Below, piece after piece: positions 7,814-16,235 of a DNA stretch of 64,000 bases. Each line of letters starts with the position of its first letter. The stretch's first letter is position 1. The stretch spans positions 535,026-599,025 of the forward strand of contig JACYFD010000002.1 of assembly GCA_014803435.1 (NCBI GenBank), read 5' to 3'. Below the pieces are notes generated by a model. That model was given only the letters and a program-made list of their open reading frames with translations. It did no database searches and was not told the DNA's origin. This DNA is from Cellulosimicrobium terreum (lineage in GTDB: Bacteria; Actinomycetota; Actinomycetes; Actinomycetales; Cellulomonadaceae). The position numbers and the translations under genes are program-made.

Positions 7814-8751
7814 CGTGCGATTCCTTCCAGGAGAGTCGAGGCCGGGACGGTGCCGCGGTAGCCGACGGTGTCGTGGGTCAGATCCATGTAGGCCTCTTCC
7901 AGGGAGGCGGAGACGGTGTGCAGGGAGTGGATCCGCAGGCCGTGGAGGGCCGCGACGTCGCCGATGGTGGCGGCGCGGACTCCCGTGACGTCGAGCCGCT
8001 CGGCTGCCGCCCACGTGGCCTGGATGCCGGTGCCGCCGGGGAGCACCCGCAGGAGCTCCGCCGCGTCGGGCGACTCGACCTCCACGTGGGTGCGGGACGA
8101 CGCGTCGAGAAGCTGCATCATCGGTACGTCGGCGAGGATCCTGCCGCCACCGATCACGACCAGGTGGTCCGCCGTGAGCTCCATCTCGCTCATCAGGTGG
8201 GACGAGACGAAGACCGTGCGCCCCTCCGCCGCGAGGCTGCGGATGAGCTCCCGCAACCAGAGGATCCCTTCCGGGTCCAGCCCGTTGCTGGGCTCGTCCA
8301 GCAGGATCGTCTCCGGGTCGGCAAGGAGCGCGAGGGCGAGCCCGAGGCGCTGTCCCATCCCCAGGGAGAACCCGGTGGCCGACTTGCCGGCGACCGTCGT
8401 GAGGCCGACCATCTCGAGCACCTCGTCCACGCGCCGGCGTCCGATGCCGATGGTCGCTCCGACGGTGAGGAGGTGCGTGCGGGCGGAGCGACCCTTGTCG
8501 AGCGCCTTGGCGTCGAGCAGCGCACCGACGGAGGCGAGCGGGGCGCGCAGGTCCCGGTAGAGCTTCCCGTCGACGAGCACCCTCCCTGACGTCGGACGGT
8601 CCAGCCCGAGCATGGCCCGCATGGTGGTGGACTTCCCGGCGCCGTTGGGGCCGAGGAAGCCCGTCACGAGGCCGGGCCGGACGGTGAACGACGCGTGGTC
8701 GACGGCGACGGTGCTGCCGTAGGCCTTGGTGAGGTCCTGGACCTCGATCAT
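7810..8751 (-). CDS. ABC transporter ATP-binding protein (BcrA/YxlF-like)
   Basis: 313 residues, a full nucleotide-binding domain plus the C-terminal extension typical of BcrA-like ATPases. Visible motifs are Walker A GPNGAGKST, an atypical signature LGMGQRLGLA, Walker B TILLDEPSNGLDPEG and the H-loop VSSHLMSEME. AGGAGG precedes the ATG. It powers the permease encoded immediately downstream. The two-component genes begin about 110 bases further along the same strand, an arrangement frequent in bacitracin-type resistance or envelope-stress loci. Confidence 0.88.
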   Translation of the reverse strand: MIEVQDLTKAYGSTVAVDHASFTVRPGLVTGFLGPNGAGKSTTMRAMLGLDRPTSGRVLVDGKLYRDLRAPLASVGALLDAKALDKGRSARTHLLTVGATIGIGRRRVDEVLEMVGLTTVAGKSATGFSLGMGQRLGLALALLADPETILLDEPSNGLDPEGILWLRELIRSLAAEGRTVFVSSHLMSEMELTADHLVVIGGGRILADVPMMQLLDASSRTHVEVESPDAAELLRVLPGGTGIQATWAAAERLDVTGVRAATIGDVAALHGLRIHSLHTVSASLEEAYMDLTHDTVGYRGTVPASTLLEGIAR

Positions 8752-8859
8752 GATGTCCTCCTGATGACGTGTCCTTCTGATACGTCCAGAGTTCTCCAGG
8801 AGGGTCGTGCTCCGCGTCGTCCGGATGCAGGCACCTGCGCCTGCTGCGGACGCAGTACG

Positions 8860-9522
8860 TCAGGCGCCGCGCGCGAGACCCGAGTGGTACGCGAGCACGA
8901 CGAGCTGGGCGCGGTCCCGCGCACCGACCTTCGTCATGGCGCGGTTGACGTGGGTCTTCACGGTGAGGGGGGAGAGGTACAGCTGCGCGGCGATGTCCTC
9001 GTTGCTCAGACCCTGCGCCACGAGCGTGACCATCTCCCGCTCCCGCTCGGTGAGCGCGGCGAACGTCGTGCTGTCCACGTGGGGCTGCGTGGTCGGCGCG
9101 ACGACCCGGGCGATGAGGCTCCGCGTGGCGACGGGCGAGAGCAGCGCGTCCCCGGCCGCGACGGTCCGGATGCCGTCCAGGAGCGTGTGGGGGCGAGACC
9201 CCTTGCCAAGGAACCCTGCAGCGCCCGCGCGCAGCGCCGCGACCACGTACTCGTCCATCTCGAAGGTCGTGAGCACGAGCACCTGCACGTCGGCGAGCAG
9301 CGGGTCGGCCGCGATCTGCTCCGTCGCGCCGATCCCGTCCAGGCCGGGCATGCGGATGTCCATGACGACGACGTCGGGACGGAGCGCGGTCGCGGCGGCC
9401 ACCGCCTCGAAGCCGTCACGGGCCTCGCCGACGACCTCCATCCCGTCCTCGGAGTCGATGAGGGCGCTGAAGCCGGCGCGGATGAGGTCCTGGTCGTCGG
9501 CGACGAGCACGCGGATCGTCAT
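8860..9522 (-). CDS. NarL/LuxR-family response regulator
   Basis: 220 residues. The receiver domain has the acidic pocket VADDQD, phospho-acceptor D55 in VVVMDIRMPG, the switch threonine LTTFE and lysine in FLGKG. The C-terminal LuxR helix-turn-helix reads LTEREREMVTLVAQGLSNED and then LYLSPLTVKTHVNRAM. It overlaps the histidine kinase stop by four bases and is its cognate regulator. The adjacent ABC exporter is the likely target, but no shared operator was recognised. Confidence 0.92.
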   Translation of the reverse strand: MTIRVLVADDQDLIRAGFSALIDSEDGMEVVGEARDGFEAVAAATALRPDVVVMDIRMPGLDGIGATEQIAADPLLADVQVLVLTTFEMDEYVVAALRAGAAGFLGKGSRPHTLLDGIRTVAAGDALLSPVATRSLIARVVAPTTQPHVDSTTFAALTEREREMVTLVAQGLSNEDIAAQLYLSPLTVKTHVNRAMTKVGARDRAQLVVLAYHSGLARGA

Positions 9523-10691
9523 ACGTCCTCCTCCGCGAGCGGGGCCTTCGAGGCCACCGGACCTGCGCCGGCCGGCACGGGGATCTGCGCGCGCAGTACG
9601 AACGCACCGCGCTCGACACCGTAGGTCAGCGTCCCGCCGAGCGCGATCGCGCGCTCGCGGAGCCCGACCAGCCCGAACCCGCGCGGACCGCTCGCCCCGG
9701 CAGGCCGGTCGGCTGTCGGGGCGACCGCGTTCGTCGTCGTGACCCGCACCTCTTCGTCGCCGCGTTCCACCGAGACGACGGCACGACCGTCCCCGTGCTT
9801 GCGTGCGTTGGTGAGGGACTCCTGGACCACCCGGTAGACCGCGAGACCGACCATCGGCGGCAGGTCGTGCCGCGATCCGCTGACGGTGACGGTGACATCG
9901 AGACCTGCGGCGCGCGCCTCGTCCACCAGGGCGGGCAGGTCGCGCTCGCTGCGGACCGGTTCGGTGGGCGGGGCGTCCGATCCGTCACGGAACACGCGCA
10001 CGAGCGTGCCCAGCTCGGCGAGCACGTCCTCGCTGCTGCTCTGCACGCGCTCGAGAGCCTCGCGGGCCGACTCGGGGCGCGAGGTGAGGAACCGCTCCGC
10101 GAGCCCCGCCTGCACGCTGATCACGGCGAGCCGGTGGCCGATGACGTCGTGCAGCTCGCGGGCGATCCGCACCCGCTCGTCGGCGACCCGTCGGCGCGCC
10201 TCGAGCTCTCGCGTCGCCTCGGCCCGGTCAGCCCGGTCGCGCGCGGCCTCGACCACGGCGCGGCGGGACGCCACAGCGACCCCTGAGGCCACCGCGATCC
10301 CGAACAGTCCGATCCCGACGGCGAGCACCGTCACGGCGTCGGCCGCGGACCGCACGAGGGCGACGCCGACGAACAGCACGAGCTCGAACCCGGCGACGAC
10401 GAACCCGGCAGTCCGCGCACCCCAGACCACGGCGGAGTAGACCGCGACGAGCGCGGGCACGATGGTGCTGAGCGAGGGCTCGCCGACGACGCTCGGGACG
10501 ACCAGCGCCGCAGCGGTCGCCGAGAGCGGCAGCACGGGCTGGACGCGCCGCCGGACGAGGGTGGCCGCTGCCAGGGCGGAGCAGACCGTCTCGAGCACGG
10601 GAGGTCCGGGCGTGGCCAGCACACCTTCGAGCACGACGGCGAGCGTCAGGAGCGCGGCAAGGGCCCAGTCGCCGGGGTGTGGACCGTGCAT
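9519..10691 (-). CDS. Sensor histidine kinase (HPK7/DesK type)
   Basis: 390 residues from ATG 10691, preceded by GAGAGG; an ATG at 10730 is in frame but lacks a ribosome site. The first 140 residues form several membrane helices without a large extracellular loop, so it probably senses the membrane itself. The dimerisation motif ARELHDVIGHRLAVIS carries the phospho-histidine H181. The HATPase region has the N-box ESLTNARKHG and G-box GFGLVGLRER. It works with the LuxR-type regulator whose gene overlaps its stop. Confidence 0.9.
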   Translation of the reverse strand: MHGPHPGDWALAALLTLAVVLEGVLATPGPPVLETVCSALAAATLVRRRVQPVLPLSATAAALVVPSVVGEPSLSTIVPALVAVYSAVVWGARTAGFVVAGFELVLFVGVALVRSAADAVTVLAVGIGLFGIAVASGVAVASRRAVVEAARDRADRAEATRELEARRRVADERVRIARELHDVIGHRLAVISVQAGLAERFLTSRPESAREALERVQSSSEDVLAELGTLVRVFRDGSDAPPTEPVRSERDLPALVDEARAAGLDVTVTVSGSRHDLPPMVGLAVYRVVQESLTNARKHGDGRAVVSVERGDEEVRVTTTNAVAPTADRPAGASGPRGFGLVGLRERAIALGGTLTYGVERGAFVLRAQIPVPAGAGPVASKAPLAEEDV

Positions 10692-10767
10692 GGTGAGACC
10701 TCTCGCGTGCTCGCCCGTGGTGGTCGCCATGCTGCCCGGGCTCGTCGAGGCTGTCCATCGCGACGGA

Positions 10768-10800
10768 GGCGACGTCACGGCGACGTCACGGCGACGTCGG
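10768..10800. repeat. 11-bp tandem repeat upstream of the two-component genes
   Basis: Three units with an exact 11-bp period: GGCGACGTCAC, GGCGACGTCAC, GGCGACGTCGG. They lie 77-110 bases upstream of the kinase start. One helical turn between units suggests a regulator site, or simple slippage; the sequence alone does not decide. Confidence 0.6.
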
Positions 10801-10843
10801 GCGACGACGCCGTGACCCGCCGCACCGTCGGACCGGTGTGGGG

Positions 10844-11572
10844 CTAGGCGCGAGCACCGACCGCCGGGGACTCCTGCTGTGAGGCCGCTCGGACGTCGCG
10901 ACGCAGGTAGTTCCACGCGAGCACACAGCACACGATGCCGTTGACGAGGCCCATGAGCACGTCGGTCAGGCTGTGCATGCCGCGGTAGAGGCGTGCCGTC
11001 CCGACAGCGACGGGCACCAGCACGGCAAGGACGGTGAGCACGACGCGGAGCGCGGGGTTGCTGACGCGCTGAGCCATGAGCGCGAGGGTCAGGTAGAACG
11101 CGGTGGACGCGCCGGTGTGCCCGCTGGGGAAGCTGGAGGTCGGCGGTGCGTCGTCCAGGTGCTCGACGTCCGGACGCTCGCGGCCCACGACGAGCGACGA
11201 CGTGAGGAAGATCAGCGCCTGCAGCGCGACGGCGAGCCCGGGCACGAGCGCGTACCACCACTGCTTGGTGCGCCACCACACGAGGGCGATGGTGAGCACG
11301 CAGCCGCCGATGATGAACTCGGTCGTCCCGATCGCGGAGAGCCACTCGGTCGCCGTGTCGAGGAACGGCGTGCGGCCCGACTCGAGCGCCTCGTTGACGG
11401 CCGCTTCCTGCCGGAGCCCGTCGAGGGGCCCGGTGATGAGGAACCCGATCCCGACGATCACGAGCCACAGCACCGCGCCGGGTACGAAGGCCCGCAGCGC
11501 GACGTCGCGCCAGAACTCTCGGCCGGTGGGACGGGAGGTGTCGAGCTCGTAGCGGTGGACGAAGGCGTTCAC
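10844..11572 (-). CDS. PAP2-family phosphatase (membrane)
   Basis: 242 residues with about six membrane helices. All three PAP2 active-site motifs are present: GRERPDV (motif 1), PSGHTGAS (motif 2) and ARLYRGMHSLTDVL (motif 3, with the catalytic histidine). These enzymes dephosphorylate lipid phosphates such as undecaprenyl diphosphate or phosphatidate at the outer membrane face. A second, divergent PAP2 gene follows 32 bases upstream on the same strand, so they may be one unit. Confidence 0.9.
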   Translation of the reverse strand: MNAFVHRYELDTSRPTGREFWRDVALRAFVPGAVLWLVIVGIGFLITGPLDGLRQEAAVNEALESGRTPFLDTATEWLSAIGTTEFIIGGCVLTIALVWWRTKQWWYALVPGLAVALQALIFLTSSLVVGRERPDVEHLDDAPPTSSFPSGHTGASTAFYLTLALMAQRVSNPALRVVLTVLAVLVPVAVGTARLYRGMHSLTDVLMGLVNGIVCCVLAWNYLRRDVRAASQQESPAVGARA

Positions 11573-11604
11573 TCAGGATCTCCGTTCGGTGGGGGTGCGG
11601 CGCG

Positions 11605-12204
11605 TCAGCGTACGGCGGTTCGCGGGCCGTCGCACCGCCAGCGCCGCAGGGTCCCGGCGCAGGTGGCGTGCACGGCGACGCCGAGCGCCACCCCGGCGAC
11701 GACGTCGCTCGGCCGGTGGGCGCCCACGGCGACGCGGTCGATCCCGGTGACGACGACGACGGCGGCGAGCGCCGCGTCCAGGCCGCGGCGTACCGGCCGA
11801 GGGAGCGCTGCCCGCCGCGCGGCGTCGTGCAGGACGAGCGCGACGGTCGTCACGTTCGCGACGTGCCCCGACGGTGTGCTCGTACCGGGCGTGCGGACGA
11901 GCGGGACGACGTCGGGCCGGGGGCGCCGCACCATGCCCTTCGCGAGGGACTGCGCCGCCCAGCCGACCAGCACGGTCGCGCCGTCGCCGTAGGCGGCGTC
12001 GCCGGTACGGCCTCGTCGCCACAGCGCCCCGGCCACGAGCAGCGGAACGGCGAGCCCGTCGACGCGGCGCGCGGCGAGCGCCGCGTCCCACCCCACGGCA
12101 GCTCGGCTCAGCGCGGGGTGCTCACGTGTGTGCCCGACGGCGGCTCGCACGGCGCTCTCGTCCCACTCGCCGAGCGCGGCGAGGAGCAGGCGGGCGGGCG
12201 ACAT
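11605..12204 (-). CDS. PAP2-family phosphatase, smaller paralogue
   Basis: 199 residues. Motif 1 is KGMVRRPRPD, motif 2 TPSGHVANVT and motif 3 IDRVAVGAHRPSDVVAG, so the catalytic residues are intact. The first 60 residues are less hydrophobic than in the neighbour, and the cytoplasmic start contains several charged turns. It is transcribed away from the chitinase gene and probably shares the 200-bp promoter region with it. Confidence 0.85.
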   Translation of the reverse strand: MSPARLLLAALGEWDESAVRAAVGHTREHPALSRAAVGWDAALAARRVDGLAVPLLVAGALWRRGRTGDAAYGDGATVLVGWAAQSLAKGMVRRPRPDVVPLVRTPGTSTPSGHVANVTTVALVLHDAARRAALPRPVRRGLDAALAAVVVVTGIDRVAVGAHRPSDVVAGVALGVAVHATCAGTLRRWRCDGPRTAVR

Positions 12205-12323
12205 CCCGGGACCGTACGCGCAGGTCCGGCCCCACGCACGTTCCCGGAACGCCGGCCGGCTGTCTCGCGGATGGCACAGCAGGGCCGTAACCAGGTCGAT
12301 ACACGATGTTTTCGTTCGGACCC

Positions 12324-12335
12324 TGGCCTAAACCT
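12324..12335. promoter_or_regulatory. Possible chitin-responsive promoter motif
   Basis: TGGCCTAAACCT matches nine of twelve bases of the TGGTCCAGACCT direct-repeat motif described for Streptomyces chitinase promoters, and it lies 72 bases before the chitinase ATG. Only one copy was seen, so this is a weak suggestion. Confidence 0.3.
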
Positions 12336-12406
12336 TCCGACGTCGATAGTGTGCAGGAGACCGAACAAATCCCAGCTCCGGCCGGGCGAAGAGCAACGAG
12401 GCCTTC

Positions 12407-14143
12407 ATGTCGCATCGATCAACCCCACCAGCATCCCGAGGACGTGCTCCCGTGAACCCTGCACCTGCCCGGTCCACCCGATCCCGCACCGCCCCCGTCG
12501 CCCTCGTGGCCGCGACCGCACTCGCCCTCGGCGGCCTGGCCGCCCCCGCCTCAGCCGTACCGGCCGCGAAGCCCGCGGCCGTCGACGGCCCTGCCGACAT
12601 CAACGGCTTCCGCAGCGTCGGCTACGTCATGTCCGACTCCCGCGTCACCCGTGACTTCCAGGTGGCGGACCTCGTGCGCACCGGCGCGATCGAGGACCTC
12701 ACCCACATCAACTACGCGTTCGGCAACGTCACCACGGACCTCGTGTGCGACATCGCCGACGTCCCGGGCGAGGGCGACCCCGAGAACGACTTCGTCGCGA
12801 AGGTCTCGGCGAAGGACTCGGTCGACGGCAAGGCCGACAAGGCGAAGCAGAAGCTCGCGGGCAACTTCAACCAGCTGAAGAAGCTCAAGGCCGTCAGCCC
12901 CGAGACCAAGATCCTCATCTCGCTCGGCGGCTGGACCTGGTCGGACAACTTCTCCGAGGCGGCGTCGACGCCCGAGGGCCGTTCCGCCCTCGTCGACTCG
13001 TGCATCGACCTGTACATCACGGGCAACCTGCCCGAGATCGACGGCCGCGGCGGCGACGGTGCCGCGGCGGGCATCTTCGACGGCATCGACATCGACTGGG
13101 AGTGGCCGGTCACCGGTGGCGAGACCGCGAACGCCCGCCCCGAGGACAAGGAGAACTTCCTGCTCCTCATGGAGGAGTTCCGGGCCGAGCTCGACGTGCG
13201 CGGCGAGGCGGACGGCGAGGACTACCTCCTCACCGCGTTCGCGCCCGCGGGCGGCTGGAACGCCGGCCAGGGCGGCTGGCTGGACCCGCGCCTGTTCGAC
13301 GTCGTGGACTTCCTCAACGTCCAGGGCTACGACTTCCACGGTGGCTGGGTCCCGAACCAGACCGGTCACCAGGGCAACCTGCACCCCGACGGGACGCAGA
13401 ACTGGGGCCTCGGTCTCGACGGTGCGCTCGGCATGTACGTGAACGCGGGTGCCGACCCGAGCCAGGTCAACGCCGGTCTCGCCGCCTACGGACACGGCTG
13501 GTACGGCGTCGAGGACGGCTCGAAGGCGTGGCAGCCGGCCGAGGGCTATGTCGGGACCAAGACGTACGCCCAGCTCCGCGCGTTCGACGGGGAGAGCTAC
13601 TTCGACCCCGAGATCGGTGCGAGCTGGCTGTACGACGGCGACGAGTGGTGGAGCTACGACGACCCGGCGTCGGTCACGGCCAAGGCCGAGTTCGTCGCGA
13701 CCCAGGGTTACGGCGGCGCGATGTGGTGGGACCTGTCGGGCGACTACCGCAACGAGCTGGGCGACGCTCTCGGCTCGACGCTGCGCGCGGCCACCCCGGG
13801 CCCGGGTGTCGCGGCCGAGTGCGCCGTGCCCTGGTACGGCACGGGCGTGTACACGGGCGGCGAGGTCGTGTCGCACGAGGGCGCGGAGTACACGGCCCGG
13901 TGGTGGACCCGCAACCAGGAGCCCGGTGCGAGCAGCGCCTGGAAGAAGATCGGCCCCTGTGGCACCGGCCCCGACGTCGAGGTCGCGGAGTGCGCTCCCG
14001 AGTGGTCGCGCGAGACCGTCTACACCGGCGGGCAGTCCGTCTCCCGGGCGGGCGTGAACTACCGCGCGCAGTGGTGGACCCGGGGTGAGCTGCCCGGCTC
14101 GGCCACCTGGGGCTCGTGGGACCCGGTGGGTCTGTGCGCCTGA
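12407..14143 (+). CDS. Secreted GH18 chitinase with two chitin-binding modules
   Basis: 578 residues. A Sec signal (basic region, then VALVAATALALGGLAAPASA, cleavage near residue 50) leads into a GH18 barrel from about residue 65 to 445. SLGGW (172-176) and the catalytic DGIDIDWE (225-232; acid Glu232) are intact, as are the YDFHG and late MWWDLSGD strands. Two repeated modules of about 50 residues close the protein (near 470-515 and 527-577), each with Y-T-G-G, then Y-x-A-x-W-W-T-R, a CBM5/12-like chitin-binding pattern. It hydrolyses chitin outside the cell. Start: ATG 12407 has GAGG five bases upstream. A GTG at 12452 with GAGGA nine bases upstream would give a shorter signal peptide. Confidence 0.92.
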   Translation: MSHRSTPPASRGRAPVNPAPARSTRSRTAPVALVAATALALGGLAAPASAVPAAKPAAVDGPADINGFRSVGYVMSDSRVTRDFQVADLVRTGAIEDLTHINYAFGNVTTDLVCDIADVPGEGDPENDFVAKVSAKDSVDGKADKAKQKLAGNFNQLKKLKAVSPETKILISLGGWTWSDNFSEAASTPEGRSALVDSCIDLYITGNLPEIDGRGGDGAAAGIFDGIDIDWEWPVTGGETANARPEDKENFLLLMEEFRAELDVRGEADGEDYLLTAFAPAGGWNAGQGGWLDPRLFDVVDFLNVQGYDFHGGWVPNQTGHQGNLHPDGTQNWGLGLDGALGMYVNAGADPSQVNAGLAAYGHGWYGVEDGSKAWQPAEGYVGTKTYAQLRAFDGESYFDPEIGASWLYDGDEWWSYDDPASVTAKAEFVATQGYGGAMWWDLSGDYRNELGDALGSTLRAATPGPGVAAECAVPWYGTGVYTGGEVVSHEGAEYTARWWTRNQEPGASSAWKKIGPCGTGPDVEVAECAPEWSRETVYTGGQSVSRAGVNYRAQWWTRGELPGSATWGSWDPVGLCA

Positions 14144-14167
14144 CCTGACCCGTGAACCCTTGAGACC

Positions 14168-14211
14168 TGAGGATCCGCCCCGGAGCTGCCGAGCCCCGGG
14201 GCGGATCCTCA
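14168..14211. terminator. Bidirectional terminator between chitinase and RidA
   Basis: TGAGGATCCGCCCCGG (14168-14183) and CCGGGGCGGATCCTCA (14196-14211) form a perfect 16-bp stem with a 12-base loop. It follows the chitinase stop and includes the stop codon of the convergent RidA gene, so it can serve both. Confidence 0.85.
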
Positions 14212-14610
14212 CGTCGTGGCAGGGAGCGCCGCGACCGCCTCGATCTCGACCAGGGCGCCCTCGCGCGCGATCCCGACACGCAGCACCGTGACGGCGGCCG
14301 GGTGCGGCCCCCACACCTCGCCGACGGCCGCGAACCCTTCCATGAGATCGGCTTCGGGGTCGAGGTAGATCGCGAGCCGGGCCACGTCTGCCGGGCCGGC
14401 GCCCGCGGCGTCGAGCACGGCCAGGACGTTGCGCAGGGCCTGCGCGGACTGCGCCGCGATCCCGCCCTCGACGATCGCGCCGTCGGCATCCGTGCCGTTC
14501 TGCCCGCCGACGTAGAGGGTGCGGCCGGTCTCCGTGATGGTGCCCTGGGAGAACGCCGGGTTGGTGTGGAGCCCGGGCGGGTTCAGGTGCGTGACTGTCG
14601 GGGTGCTCAT
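14209..14610 (-). CDS. RidA-family enamine/imine deaminase
   Basis: 133 residues, the usual RidA length. Motifs include the N-terminal HLNPPGLHTNPAFSQG, LYVGGQNG, QSAQALRNVLAVLDAAGA and the C-terminal stretch VEIEAVAALP. Family members hydrolyse reactive 2-aminoacrylate-type enamines or related imines and form cytoplasmic trimers. The conserved arginine at the usual C-terminal position appears in VLRVGIAREG. The specific substrate is uncertain because the RidA superfamily is diverse. Confidence 0.85.
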   Translation of the reverse strand: MSTPTVTHLNPPGLHTNPAFSQGTITETGRTLYVGGQNGTDADGAIVEGGIAAQSAQALRNVLAVLDAAGAGPADVARLAIYLDPEADLMEGFAAVGEVWGPHPAAVTVLRVGIAREGALVEIEAVAALPATT

Positions 14611-14780
14611 GATGGTCCCTCCTGCTGCCGTTGCTCGGATGTCGTGGACGGACGACGCTACGCTGCACCCCCGACATGCCCGTCCCCAAGCGTCGCGATG
14701 AGTTCGAGCGGAGCGGGCGGTCCGTGCTGCGCGACCGCCGGCCAGCTGTCGCAGCCCGACCCGACAGACGGAGAGACCGT

Positions 14781-15413
14781 ATGAGTGACCGCGTGGCGAT
14801 CTGGGATGCCGTGCACGACGAGCGGCGGCGGCTCGTCCGCGACCTCGAGAAGATCTCCGACGAGCAGTGGCAGGTCTCCTCCCTGTGCCCGGGGTGGTCC
14901 GTGCACGACGTCCTGGCGCACCTCGTCGACAGCGCGACGACGACCCGGTGGGGTTTCGTCCGTCAGATGGTGGCCGCCCGCTTCGACTTCGACCGCGCGA
15001 ACGACCATGGGGTGGAGCGGCACCGGCGGGCAGATCCGCGGCAGACGCTGGAGGCCTTCCGTGCGGCCACGGACCGCACCGACGCGCCGCCCGGGCCGTT
15101 GGCGACCCGGCTGGTGGAGGCCTACGTCCATGGCGAGGACGTCCGACGACCGCTCGGTATCGACGCCTCCTACCCTCCGGACCAGGTGGTGAGGGCGCTG
15201 GAGTACATGACGCGTACCGGGGCGGGGTTCGGGGGAGGCAAGGAACGCGTGGAGGGTGTCTGCCTCGACCCGGTGGACGCCGACCAGCGGATCGGCGAGG
15301 GGGCGCCGGTCCGGGGCAGCGCCGTCGCGCTGCTGCTCGCGACGTCCGGACGACCCGTGGGTCCGGGCGAGCTCACCGGCCCTGGTGCGGCGATCCTCGG
15401 CGGGCGCGCGTAG
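14781..15413 (+). CDS. Maleylpyruvate isomerase-family (DinB-like) mycothiol enzyme
   Basis: 210 residues from ATG 14781, with GGAGAG upstream. The DinB-like four-helix bundle is recognisable by SSLCPGWSVHDVLAHLVDSA and later EAYVHGEDVRRPLG. Histidines in WSVHDVLAHL and AYVHGEDV are the predicted metal ligands. The C-terminal MDMPI-type region ends GELTGPGAAIL, a frequent family ending. Such proteins use mycothiol, the actinobacterial thiol, in isomerisation or transfer reactions. The exact substrate cannot be told. Confidence 0.8.
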   Translation: MSDRVAIWDAVHDERRRLVRDLEKISDEQWQVSSLCPGWSVHDVLAHLVDSATTTRWGFVRQMVAARFDFDRANDHGVERHRRADPRQTLEAFRAATDRTDAPPGPLATRLVEAYVHGEDVRRPLGIDASYPPDQVVRALEYMTRTGAGFGGGKERVEGVCLDPVDADQRIGEGAPVRGSAVALLLATSGRPVGPGELTGPGAAILGGRA

Positions 15414-15456
15414 GCGCCGACGGGCCGTTCCGGCGCGGGCTGTGTAGGAAGGGGGG

Positions 15457-15942
15457 ATGAAGCAGTCAGCGGGACTCGTGCTCCACCGCGTCGTCGACGG
15501 CACCCTCGAGGTGCTGCTCGGGCACATGGGCGGCCCGCTGTGGGCGCGCAAGGACGCCGGCGCCTGGACGATCCCGAAGGGGGAGCTCGACCCGGGTGAG
15601 GAGCCGCACGCGGCGGCGCTGCGGGAGTTCGCGGAGGAGCTCGGCGTGCCGGCCCCGACCGGCGACGGGGAGGACCTCGACCTCGGGGCGGTACGGCAGC
15701 GCGCGGGCAAGGTCGTCATGGCGTGGGCGCGGCGGGCGGACCTCGACGTCTCGGTGATCGTGAGCAACGCCTTCGTCATCGAGTGGCCCCCGCGATCGGG
15801 CCGGATGCAGGAGTTCCCCGAGCTCGACCGGGCGGGCTGGTTCCCGCTCGCGACGGCGCGGGGCCTCGTGGTCGCCGGCCAGGTCGAGCTGCTCGACCGG
15901 CTCGCCGCCGCGCTCGCTGAGCCGGGTCAGCCCAGCAGGTAG
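15457..15942 (+). CDS. NUDIX hydrolase
   Basis: 161 residues. The Nudix box is complete (GELDPGEEPHAAALREFAEELG at about residues 46-67, G-x5-E-x7-R-E-x-x-E-E-x-G). It is preceded by SAGLVLHRV and WTIPKGE and followed by FPELDRAGWFP. The layout is that of small MutT-like enzymes that hydrolyse nucleoside or dinucleotide polyphosphates in the cytoplasm. A small gene overlaps its 3' end on the other strand. Confidence 0.88.
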   Translation: MKQSAGLVLHRVVDGTLEVLLGHMGGPLWARKDAGAWTIPKGELDPGEEPHAAALREFAEELGVPAPTGDGEDLDLGAVRQRAGKVVMAWARRADLDVSVIVSNAFVIEWPPRSGRMQEFPELDRAGWFPLATARGLVVAGQVELLDRLAAALAEPGQPSR

Positions 15943-16055
15943 GGAGCGGCGACGAACCCGGCCAGCAGGCCGACGACGACGACAGCCGCTGCGGACAGGT
16001 GCGAACGCCGCGCGCGGCGCGCGGTGTGGGTCAGTGCGTCGGTCATGGTGGTCAT
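15927..16055 (-). CDS. 42-residue single-helix membrane protein
   Basis: A short frame begins MTTMTDALTHTARRARRSH, followed by a hydrophobic helix SAAAVVVVGLLAGFVAAPYL and ends LG. The ATG at 16055 has GAGAGGAA about five bases upstream, a very good ribosome site. The basic patch before the helix predicts an N-in orientation. It overlaps the NUDIX 3' end by 16 bases in antisense. No homologue is recognised, but the ribosome site and composition make it a convincing small gene. Confidence 0.6.
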   Translation of the reverse strand: MTTMTDALTHTARRARRSHLSAAAVVVVGLLAGFVAAPYLLG

Positions 16056-16235
16056 GACGTTCCTCTCGTCGTGGACGGTTCCAGGAGGAGAGACTGCGCC
16101 CGGCGCGTTTCATGACGCGATTCCGGTGACGGACTGACGCGATACACGTCACATCCGGACGTCGAAACGCGCCGCCCCTGGTTCATCATGGTGCACCGGG
16201 GACGGCGCGTTCGCACGGGCAATCGAGTCAACGGG

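Noticed and set aside
8752-8859. Operator shared by the ABC exporter and the two-component operon
   Set aside because: No inverted or direct repeat matching the 11-bp units at 10768 was found in this gap.
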